Assembly (NCBI RefSeq): GCF_047511655.1
Contig: NC_133405.1
Span: forward strand, 90,989,046 to 91,053,045
Source: Castor canadensis
Lineage: Eukaryota > Chordata > Mammalia > Rodentia > Castoridae
Direction: 5' to 3'
DNA: 64,000 nt
Shown here: one piece after another, positions 24,401-33,819 of the stretch
Numbering within the stretch: position 1 is the stretch's first letter
Layout of the letters: every line of letters begins with the position of its first letter
Translations under genes and position numbers: made by a program
Notes under the pieces: model-generated
Database searches by the model: none
The model's input: the letters and a program-made list of their open reading frames with translations, nothing else
Told to the model about the DNA's origin: nothing

Positions 24401-25559
24401 TCACTCTCTTTCCAAGACAGGAAATATTTCTAGGTCTTTCCTCTCCCCTCCTCCCACCCCCTTTCTCATACAGGACTTCTAGGTGCCTCCTCTCCACCTA
24501 TCTTCCCGTACCCTCTGTCTTATTCCATGTTCCTTCCTCACAACATTCCTTCCAAACCCCCTTATCATCCAGGACCATACCATTCTTTCCTCTACTCACT
24601 CTTCATAGCCCCTTGCTCTCAAAGGACATCTGCATCCCCTCCCACCTCTTTCATTCACAGGAAGGAGGCAGGCAAGATTCTCCCATCTGCTGCCCTCCCC
24701 ATCTCCACACTTCTTTCTTCACATAGCACTTCTGAGATCACACCTTTCACCCTTATCCCTCTCTCACCTGCAGGAGCAACCCAGCCTTCCCTGCCACCAA
24801 GATGCCCAGGCTGGCTCTCACTCCTACAGAGCCACTGCTCTGTCCAGGCGGCCATCCTTCACCAGCTCTCCTCCCATCCAACTCATCACTTCTCTCTGGT
24901 GTAGTCCCCTCATTGTGTGTCTTCCTGCCAGCCCCCCTCACTGAGCAGACTCACCTTGGCCTGTGCTCGTAGGATTCGCACTCACCTTCTCACTGCCACA
25001 GAGCTGTTTGGTCATCTCAGGGCAGACTTGACCGGCATGTTTTTGGTAGTTTTAGCTAAATTTGAAAGGTAAGACATTTAAACAACTGCCATAGATACGG
25101 GGGAGGGGGGTGTCGCAGTTGGGCAGGGAGGATCATGGGGCCCATTTGGTGGTCTTTAGGACAGAGCTAGAAGGCTTCTAGGGCTGCTCATGCAGTACCA
25201 GAGGATGGGTGAGACAGTTTCATTATCAATATTGAAGATTTGAGCTAAAAAAGATTAAATTAGGAAATGTTACAATTAGTAACCATCCTGCAGGGTACAG
25301 TGCACAAGCCTAAGGATCTAAGGGCTGTTTTGGATGGGCATACAGGGTGGGCTGAAGGATCAGAGCACAAGTCGAGGGAAGAGTCTCAAGGTTGGTCAAG
25401 AGTATTATGAGGTGGGACTATGGATTTAGAAGGTAGGATGAGGTGGAATGGTTATCAAGATAATGATTGGTATAAATATTGAGGGCTCCCAATTCTGGAT
25501 TTGGGGGCCTCAATGTGATCGGAGGTGCCCCAGGACAATCTGGTGATGGCATTACAAAT
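24401..25559. other. pyrimidine-rich then unique sequence
   Basis: 24420-24960 is strongly C/T-rich on the + strand, giving long spurious open frames. The remainder is unique and has a G-rich stretch at 25098-25112. No gene seen. Confidence 0.5.
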
Positions 25560-26060
25560 CTGGCAACAAAGGGCTGGTCTAAGACCAATTAATAAATGGG
25601 CAAATGAAGTGAACAGACAGTTCTCAGACAGTTCTCAAAAGAAGTACAAACTGCCAATAAATACATGAAGATGTTCAATATCCTTAGCCATAATGCAAAC
25701 CAAAATGACATGCAGATTACAAAATGACATTACAGATACTGCATGTTCTCTTTCATATGTAGAATCTAGACCTTAAAAAAAAAAACAGTGACACGGGGGG
25801 GGGGGAGGGGAGAGGGGGGATGCGGTTGTGTGATATTTGGGAGTGGGAAACAGTGGGAAGGGGGAGGGTGAAGGGGAGTGAACGTGATCAATGGACTTTA
25901 CAGGCATGTATGAAAATAGAACAAAACCCGTCTAAAAGAAGGGGTAAAGTGGGGCAAGAGAAAGTAATAGAGGGGGTGAGTTTGATCAAAGTACACTATA
26001 TGCATATACGGAAAAGTCACAACGACGCTAATGAGAGAGAAAAGGGGGCTGGTTTAGACA
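25560..26060 (+). mobile_element. sense L1 fragment with internal deletion
   Basis: ORF2-end text to about 25720, then a jump to the 3' UTR (TTTCATATGTAGAATCTAGA), an uninterrupted G-run region at 25795-25810, and the typical block GAGTTTGATCAAAGTACACT near 25980. Confidence 0.8.
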
Positions 26061-26204
26061 CCTAGAGCACATTCACAGTGTTTTGAAAGTCTCAGCTAAA
26101 GGAATAAGAAAATGAAATACGTAACACAAATTCAGGGGGGAATCCAGTGCTGCTCTGTGCCTACTGGAAGAGTGGGCGAGGAGACATGTTTTTTAAATTT
26201 TACT

Positions 26205-26292
26205 CATTTATTTTGCGGTATTGAGGTTTGAACTCAGGGTTTTGAGCTTGCTATGCAGACGCTGTACTGCCTGAGCTATGCCTCCAGCAAGA
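26205..26292 (-). repeat. ID-like SINE, antisense
   Basis: TGCGGTATTGAGGTTTGAAC, then TCAGGGTTTTGAGCTTGC and CTGTACTGCCTGAGCTATGC: reversed ID-type body. Confidence 0.75.
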
Positions 26293-26504
26293 AATCACTA
26301 TTCATATTGTTAGAGAGGATTTAGGTACACGAAGGAAGAAAAGAGAAAGCTGGGGTGAGTGCTCAGTACCCCCAGTTTCAGGCATTGCTCATCTCCGCGT
26401 TAGACAGGCCTGAGAGGAGTCAATGTAGTGTGGCGTTAGGGCCGCATGGTAGTATCACCACATCTGGCTGATCTTCTGATTGGTCTTGTCTCATTCCGTA
26501 CTCA

Positions 26505-26722
26505 GAATCTAGACCTTAAAAAAACAATGACAGGACTGGAGGCGTGGCTCAAGTGGTAGAGCACCTGCCTAGCAAGTGAAAGCTCCTGAGTTCAAACCCC
26601 AGCTCCACCAAAAAAAAAAAACAACAAAAAACCACAATGACAAAATGGGGCGGGGGGGGGGCGGGGTGGCTGTTGTGTGATATTTGGGAGTGGGAAGGAG
26701 GAGGGTGAAATGAGAGAGTCAT
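26505..26722 (+). mobile_element. short L1 3' UTR piece hosting a young SINE
   Basis: TCAGAATCTAGACCTTAAAA before the SINE, then a G-run (26646-26665) and TGTGTGATATTTGGGAGTGG after it, repeat the text found at 25760-25850. The fragment is bounded by non-L1 sequence on both sides. Confidence 0.65.
26533..26633 (+). repeat. ID-like SINE, near-intact, with target duplication
   Basis: A box GTGGCTCAAGTGGTAGAGCA, body CCTGCCTAGCAAGTGAAAGC, B box GAGTTCAAACCCCAGCTCC and an A-rich tail. A 9-bp duplication, ACAATGACA, lies at 26524-26532 and 26634-26642. Intact internal Pol III boxes suggest a recent insertion. Confidence 0.9.
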
Positions 26723-26944
26723 CCAAGCCATCCAAGGTCATGCCATCCACTCCACAGCCAGGGCAGAAACTGCACAGTGTCAAAATGGGTCCATGGCTGG
26801 GGAAGCACTCACGCCATCCCAGGTGTTCCTGGAGGGCAGACTGGCAAGCAACAGGCTGTGAAAGCTGTGAGAGAGTGTGGGGGGTGGGGTGAGGGTGGGG
26901 GGGAGGTCAGGAGAGAGGTCCTGCGAAAAGTGTTTCCTGCACCA

Positions 26945-27058
26945 CCTTCCTGGGACTGATAAAATGCGGATTATGATAGTACTCACCTGCCCCCTTGTTA
27001 GGACGACAAAATGCGCTGAAGCAAGAAAAGCACTTGGCCCAGTGCTAAGGACCTAAGG
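26945..27058 (+). repeat. MIR fragment
   Basis: ATTATGATAGTACTCACCTG, then TTGTTAGGACGACAAAATGC and AAGCACTTGGCCCAGTGCTA fit the MIR 3' half. Confidence 0.65.
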
Positions 27059-27189
27059 CCGAATGCTAACTGTTACTATTTGGGTCACAAGCCTAACTCC
27101 CTCCAATCAGGATGGCCCGTTGTCATCAGGAAAATCTCGTAACTCCTTTTTCTTAGGCTCGCAGCCTAGTTCAGGCTCTACGTTCGTGC

Positions 27190-27300
27190 TCAGGTAGTTC
27201 GTCCTCACTGCCACCCTACAAATGGGCAAACCGAGGCACAGAGAAGGAAAGCACTAGCTAGGCACAAACGCCAGGGATCCGGCTCTTTAACACCATAACT
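27190..27300 (-). repeat. MIR fragment, antisense
   Basis: CTACAAATGGGCAAACCGAG, then GCACAGAGAAGGAAAGCAC, the reversed MIR core. Confidence 0.6.
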
Positions 27301-27349
27301 TGAGATCCTGAAGGTGAGCGACCCCCAAAGCGCAGGCAGCCGCGGCTCT

Positions 27350-27910
27350 GGAAACACCTGCAGGTAAAGTAGCGCATGCTCACCTCCCGCTCTGGGGGCA
27401 TCCCGCCCACCACGCTCCCGAACATCCGCGTACTACGTAAAACGTTCTCATGCCCCGCCCTTCACGTAGAATGCCCCGCCCTTCACGTAGAATGTCCCAA
27501 CCCACCAAGTGAAACGCCGCTAAAGCCCCGCCCCACACGCACAACGTCCCACCCACCAGGAGAAACCCCCGGAGGCCCTGCCCAGCACGTAGAACGTTCT
27601 ACATGTCCCGCCCTCTGTGGCCTACGGCGGTCCACTCCGTACGAAGCTCCGGCATAAGTTACTCTGCACGTTTATGTGAGCAAAAGTACAGTGCTCGGGT
27701 CAGTCAGACCCTGGCTGGAACCCAGGCTTAGCCACCCCCAGCCCCAAGAATGGGCTCACCCCTGAGTTTCTGGCCGCCGTCAGACCTCTGAGCACCGCCC
27801 TTGCCTCCGATCCTCTGAGATGGGGCGGGCCTGAGTGGAGCCAAGCTGACCAATAGGGGATGGGAAGGGCGGTGCTTTACCGAATCAGATGAGCTCTTAG
27901 AAAGTCGTAG
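27350..27910. promoter_or_regulatory. unassigned GC-rich, CpG-bearing promoter-like island
   Basis: CpG-rich relative to its surroundings, with several GC boxes (CCCCGCCC at 27453-27460 and in the next unit; GGGGCGGG at 27822-27829) and a CCAAT box at 27850-27854 followed by GGGCGG. No convincing exon is attached on either strand. It could be the promoter of a non-coding transcript, a distal ZXDB-region promoter, or merely a GC-rich minisatellite. Confidence 0.5.
27431..27620 (+). repeat. GC-rich minisatellite with CACGTAGAA-type units
   Basis: Two perfect 21-bp units (27450-27470 and 27471-27491; each has CCCCGCCC then TTCACGTAGA), followed by two related ~50-bp units (27492-27543, 27544-27593) sharing GTCCCA/CCCACCA and CACGTAGA-like ends. 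ACGTA(A/G)AACGTTCT flanks the array on both sides. Confidence 0.8.
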
Positions 27911-28159
27911 ACTGACTTGTGGAGACCAGCGGAGAGAATGGGAAGGTTGGAGACTATGAGGACCCTGTAGGGAGCCCGTGGGGAGCGGTGGCTTGCGGAT
28001 AGGAAGGAGTGACTCACAAGTGGAATCTAAGGCAGGAGTGGAGCCATAAGTGTTTGTAAGGTGAGCCACACGGATGCAGCCCTACGTGTGTAATGAATGG
28101 CAAGGGTAGCTCAGCAATTGGGAATCCCCAGTAACAGATGATAGACAAGAGTGAGTCTC

Positions 28160-28318
28160 AGGACATCATTAATAGGGAGAATAATGGAGGGGACGAACCA
28201 AACCGGGGTACAATGTATGTACACACGGAAATGTCACAACGAAATCCCCTGTACAACTATCATATACTAATAAAAACGCTTAAAAAGACAAAAAAGAAAA
28301 GAAAAGAAAAGAAAGCAG
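28160..28318 (+). mobile_element. L1 3' end
   Basis: CACAACGAAATCCCCTGTAC, then AACTATCATATACTAATAAA, followed by a GAAAA-rich tail (28290-28315). Confidence 0.8.
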
Positions 28319-28839
28319 TAGTCACTGAAAAGGGCTGTCAGGTGGGGAGCGCTTAACATGGTAACTTCAGGCTGCTGCATGACATTGGGAAAAGCAATGT
28401 TTCCTATTAACATTGGAATTGCCCTATGCATGTCTGGCGTTCCTGCCTCCCTAACAGCAAGATTGCCTTTCTTACTCTGTGTTGATTTTCACTTTTTCTG
28501 TCCCAGGGACGTTTTTACTCTTTCACTTCCCACCCTACTTTTTGACCAAACGCAGGCGAGGTCAACCATGGTACGTAATTCTTTCTGTGAAATCCAGATG
28601 TTCACATCGTCCGAGTTGCAATGATCTAAAGACAGTTTGGAGAACATAATCCGCAGTTGGACAAATGTCTGTTCTTTATATTCCTTCACTACCAGTTTAG
28701 TGTTGGATCATTTGACAGGACAGTCAATTGACTTTGAAAAAGATTGCTGAGAGTATTAAATGGGAAAATACTAGTCAGTTTAACAAATGATATTGGGGCA
28801 AGTGGGCATCCATAGGTAAAGGAAGGACATTGAAAACCT
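28319..28839. other. no gene recognised
   Basis: An 88-codon open stretch at 28358-28624 has a hydrophobic start but no known domain. It is probably chance. Confidence 0.4.
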
Positions 28840-29760
28840 ACCTTTCAATATACACAAAAATAAACTCAAGTTGTATTTTAAGTCTAAACGTGAATGCTAA
28901 AATGATAAGACACTAAGAAGTAAGTGAATGAGTAAATCTCTGTGGTCTTTTGGTAGGTAGTGTTTTTTTTTAGATGTGACACCAAAAGCACAAACAGCAA
29001 AAGAAAAAAAAAATAGATGAGCGGACTTCATTGTGACTGACAGTTTTTGTTCTGAAGAGGAAAACACCAAAAAAGAAGTGAGAAAAATGGGAAAAGTATT
29101 TGAAAATCCTGTGTCTAACAAGGAAGGGGTTTGCATCCAGAATACATTTTCTAAACACTCTTACAACACAATGATCAAAAGAAAATTAGTAAATCGGCAA
29201 AGAATCTGAGTAGACATTCTCCAAACTAGGTATACTGATGGCTAACAAGCACATGGAAAGATGCTTAACATTAGTTATTAGGGAAAGTTCAAGCAAAATT
29301 ACAGTGAAATGCCACTTCACAAGTCCTAGGATGACTAGCGTTAAAAGGAGAAAATAACAAGTATCTATGAAGATGTGGACAAATTGGAACCTTCCTTTAC
29401 TGCTGGTGGGACTTTAAAATGATGCAGGCACTCTGGAAAATATTTAGGCACGTCTTCACAATGCTCATTATAGAGTTATCACATGACCCTCGTGACTTAG
29501 CTCCTAAGTATATATGCAAGAGAAGTGAAAACAAATACCCGCCCTGAGACCTTGTACATGAGTGTTCTTACCAGCCTAATTCATAATAGTCCAACTGTGG
29601 AAACAACCCAATATTTTCTCAACTGATGAGTGACTGAAGAACATGCATGGTCTTACACATTACCATTTTTTCAGCAACAGAAAGGATTGAAATACAAGTA
29701 CATGCTACAATATGGACGAATCTTTAAGTTATATTAAAATCCACTGGGTTGTACAGGTTA
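28840..29760 (+). repeat. old L1M-type fragment
   Basis: Diverged ORF2-end text in sense: ACAAGTCCTAGGATGACTAG, then GGAACCTTCCTTTACTGCTG and GTGGGACTTTAAAATGATGC. Confidence 0.65.
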
Positions 29761-29789
29761 TTTATTCATTTGTTTATTAATTATTTGTT

Positions 29790-29862
29790 GGGGATTCTGG
29801 TGTTAGAACTCAGGACTTGCTAGGCTAGTGTTCTACCACTTGAGTGGTGCCCACAACCTTTT
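29790..29862 (-). repeat. ID-like SINE, antisense
   Basis: GGGGATTCTGGTGTTAGAAC, then TCAGGACTTGCTAGGCTAGT and GTTCTACCACTTGAG. Confidence 0.75.
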
Positions 29863-29865
29863 TTT

Positions 29866-30105
29866 GCTTTAGTTATTTTTCAGATAGGGTCTTGTGTTTT
29901 TGCGTGGGGCTGGTCTCAGACCGAGATCCTCCTACCTACAGCTCACAGGCATACGCCACCCACCTGGCTCATTCCTTGAGATGGGGTTTCTCCAATGTTT
30001 TGGCAGGGCTGGCCTCAAACTGCAATCCTCGCGATCTCTGTCTCCTGGTCTCTACCTCCTGAGTAGCTGCCATTACAGGTGTGAGCTACTGCCCCCAGAC
30101 CAACT
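29866..30105 (-). repeat. B1-like SINE dimer, antisense
   Basis: Two reversed 7SL-like units: ATAGGGTCTTGTGTTTTTGC ... GGCATACGCCACC, and GAGATGGGGTTTCTCCAATG ... GAGTAGCTGCCATTACAGGT. The B1-dimer structure matches the sense copy at 16965. Confidence 0.8.
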
Positions 30106-31600
30106 GTGTGCTTCAAATAGGTGAATTTTAAGTGTGCAAATTACATCTCTATAAAGTTATTGCAAACATTGTGTGTGTGTTGGATGTGTCACTGACCATA
30201 AAAATGCTGGAATGTGTTTATTAATGCCAAAGAAATTAGTTTTCACAGAAAAAATGCAGAAATAATAGGACCATCTCATGCAAGTATGTATTCTATCTAC
30301 AGTTCATAAAATTCCTGAAAGTTTTATGCACCTAATAGCAGTGTTTCAACATTCACGAGAGAATAACTGATAGAACTGAAAGGAGAAATAGACAAATGTA
30401 TGAGATTCTTCAAGGTTGTTTTCTCAATAAGTTATAAAAATGAGTAGACAGTAAGTATGAAGATGGAAGATTTGACTCACACTATAAACCAAGTTGAACT
30501 AATTGAGATTTCTAAAACACACCACACAGTGAAAGCAAAACACATATTCTTTATAAGTGCACACGAAACGGGCCATGTTCTGGAGCCAAACAGAAATCAG
30601 ATTAAAATGAAAAGGATCCAAATAATACAAAGTGTATTTTCTGGTTTTGCTTAATATTGTTCCATTTGTCTCCTGCACCATTTAATGCCACTATCAATGA
30701 GTCCAAACAGTAGGATGAAGCCAATGTGTAACATGAACTACAACCGTTCACCCCAGTGCCCCAGCTGACCAAATCTCATAAATAATCGACATCTACCTTA
30801 GAAAGCCAGGTGACTTTTTCCTTAAATATACACTTGGGCCAAGGAATTAGTCCAGGCATAGTTGGATACGTTATGCATAACAACCCAGATCCTGAACATG
30901 GGGGTAACAGGAATGCTCTCTAGGACCAAGGTAGTGAGCACTTGAAGGTCTCTCACAACTGATCTTTGGGGACAAATAAGTGTTTTGTGGAAGGAGGCAC
31001 TTTTGGTGCCCTCCTATTGAGAAGCACATAGGCTGGGGGACACAAATTGCCTGCCTCCAAGTAAAGAATCCCTGCAGTTGAATAATTGTTTTAGAAGGAC
31101 TACCTGAGGGCAGCCAATCCACCCTACCATGTTTGTCTACTCCATGAGACAGGTTGCATTTTTCTGCCGCAGGGAATGACAGATAATGGGAGTGGGAAAG
31201 AAGTCTGCAGGTGTTTTATATGGGAAATGTAGGTGCTGAAATGCTCTTCTCCTGCTCCTGAAACCTCAACATGGTTAAGGCAGAATAATGGTCAAGCATT
31301 GGCAAGAGCCCATCTGGAGGGGAATGGCAGATTGGCATTCAGCTAAGTTTAAATGAACTTGCAACAGTTTGAAAGCCACACCAGGGTATTTTTCTTGCTG
31401 AGAAAGACTCCAAGGGTAGCTTGGAAAGACAAAAGAGCAGTAATCCTCTTCTTTCTCCCCCCATATCTTCTGGATTCTAAGGTGTTCTCTCCCAAGATGC
31501 TGGGTTGCCACTCTCCTTCCACCTCTGTAAAATTTGGATATCACTTTTCCAGTCAGCTGGAACTTTTTTCCCAAGTACTCTCTACTCAAACATAGCACTT
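30106..31600. other. no gene recognised
   Basis: No exon or young repeat identified. The distal part may belong to the antisense ERV relic that follows. Confidence 0.35.
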
Positions 31601-31603
31601 TGG

Positions 31604-31738
31604 CTGGTGGAGAGGCTCAAGCTGTAAGAATGCCTGCCTACCAAGCATGAGGCCCTGAGTTCAAAACTGGCACTGTCATTGTGGCAAGTCAAAGGCAAGA
31701 GAGACAAGGACAGCTTTAAATAAATAAAAAAAAAACTT
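31604..31738 (+). repeat. ID-like SINE with extended tail
   Basis: GGCTGGTGGAGAGGCTCAAG, then GAGGCCCTGAGTTCAAAACT, then ~60 bases and an AAATAAAT/A-rich tail. Confidence 0.8.
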
Positions 31739-32119
31739 AGCTAGCAAGTTCGAATTCCATAGGCCCCATTATGGTCACACATGTGAGGTATGCAAACCAG
31801 GCTGTCCAAAGGTTGCAGGGTGTGTGTGGGGGGGTGTGGATATCATGAGTAGGAATGATCAGGAAGAAATCCTAATTTTTTCCAAATAAGTCTACATAAC
31901 CTCTGTGTCTGTCTCCTCCTGATCCCTACCCGGGAAGCAGTCAAGAGGAGATGATCCTTTTCTTGGGACAGCACCATTCAATAACCGAGCTGCCTTGCTA
32001 AGATGGGTGAGGGAGACAGAGTCAGAAATATTTTTGAGTCAATTTTTGAGAAAGCCACATTCTGCTATTGCTGAATAATTTTTAGAGGTATGTGGGTGGT
32101 AGGACTCAAGGGAGTTCCA

Positions 32120-32780
32120 TCAAATGTCTTTATTATTAGGCCATTGTGGAGTGGGTTTTGCAATAAAAGGGGCACCATTGGCAGAATACAAATTTTCTGG
32201 GAAGCAAAAATCATGGCATGTTAGTTTTAAAGGACCTAATGATATGCTTGGGATCAGCTGATCAGGTTGAATAGCAACTTTGTAACCTGAGCGATCACAA
32301 CAGTGGTGAGACATATTTAACAGCCCCAAGAGGAGAGCAAAGACAGACACAGTCCATCCCTTAGGATAGAGTGGCTATACAACCCTATGCAATGACATTC
32401 TTCCTGCCATGTAACAGATGTGTCCATTTTTATCAAGAATCACAAAATCTGGTGCATGCAGTAGCTCCTGCATTAGATATACAAAGTTCGGCTCAATCAT
32501 CCACTCGGTTACATTTAATCTCAGAGAGAATGTGCCCTTACCATCTCTATGATCTCTATGATTGATCCAGACAGTTTAGTCAGCAACCAGGACTTGTTTC
32601 CACATGTTGTAGCCCCAGAGAAGATGTCTTTAATCTGCCAGACTGCAGTTTTCCAAGTGGTGTACCGAAAGTCTGGATCATTGACATAACTCAAGAATTG
32701 ACTTCTGCCCACTGAGCAGAGGAACCTTGTCCTCTTTCATTTCTGCATAGCTGGTTCCAAGGCCAAACAGTCACAGCAGC
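32120..32780 (-). pseudogene. ERV-L-like pol relic (RNase H / integrase region)
   Basis: On the minus strand, about 32745-32692 shows an ERGQ...AQWAE-like segment reminiscent of the retroviral RNase H region. The downstream 76-codon stretch (32350-32120) ends with NGAPFIAKPTPQWPNNKDI, resembling the integrase core around its second catalytic Asp. The aspartate is replaced by Ala-Asn sequence, and stops break the frame between the two. Non-functional and very old. It may extend to about 33.8 kb. Confidence 0.42.
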
Positions 32781-33819
32781 CTGTGAACACCATCCATTTT
32801 CAACTTACCTTATCCTTTGCTGGGCCAAGTATAGCTATTTAAGGAAACCTCTGTGAATAGAGGGCCCAAATGAGCTAGTGGTTTTGCTTTCAGCAGCAGG
32901 ATAAAAGGTTAAGTTTTTTTTCCCCAGAGAGACAGTTGCCAATCTGATGCATGAAGCTGAGATGCCTCTGGGACCAGAAGGCTGTGATTTTGATTTTACC
33001 ATTTCCATGTGATACATAAGCTTATTGGGCCCTTCTCAGCTTGATAGTCATTGAGTCTGAGTTGACTGACCTTAAGATGGGAACATTAGCTTCTTTACAA
33101 AAGCTTCTTTACCTCCTAACCCCTCCAGGGAGGCAAGGAGTCCAACTCTCCAAGGGTTGTCACTGGGCACTGACATCTTCCCTTTGCTAACCACTCCAAT
33201 CAGCAAAATCATCAGTCAAAGAGAAATGTACTGTACCTGAAACCCAAGGAGCCAGGTAAGGTTCTGGGTCACTTTTTCAGTGGTAGCGTGTCCGAAGAGG
33301 CATCAGTTTTTCCTTGACTATCACAAAGATCAAGTGTTATGAATCTGCCCAAATAGTCCCAAGGCATTACTTGGCAAGCAGGCCCATGATCTGGGGGACA
33401 TAAATCAGTTAACAGACAACCTTGCTTTCAGAGATGTGATAACACTGTTTTGAGGAGAGGACTGTATTGACACTGAGATGTGTGACCGACCAACTGATGA
33501 GATATCTTCTGTACAGTGAAAATGTCAGACACTAGAAGGTAGAGGCCCCCATGATAAATCTTGAGTCATTCATCAGCGGCTAATCTCATTGGAGTTTGTC
33601 TGCTGACGTCCCTTTCTAGCTCTATCTCTACCTGGCACCTACGGAATGGGAAAGTACAGACAGGGAACCCATCAATCAGTAAGATTTATATGTAGAAGCA
33701 ACAAGAACAGTTCATTGAGCTATCCCAAAGAGTCCCCCTGCTCCCACCAAACAAGGTCATGACGGCTTCCAAATCCCACCGTGCGCTCCACTTTAAGGGT
33801 ACTTTTTCCCTTTAAAGAG

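Noticed and set aside
24199-24726. 175-codon + open frame
   Set aside because: Arises from the pyrimidine-rich tract and an old LINE fragment; no domain.
26533-26610. tRNA-like sequence with A and B boxes
   Set aside because: An ID-type SINE with A-rich tail and target duplication, not a functional tRNA gene; no complete cloverleaf.
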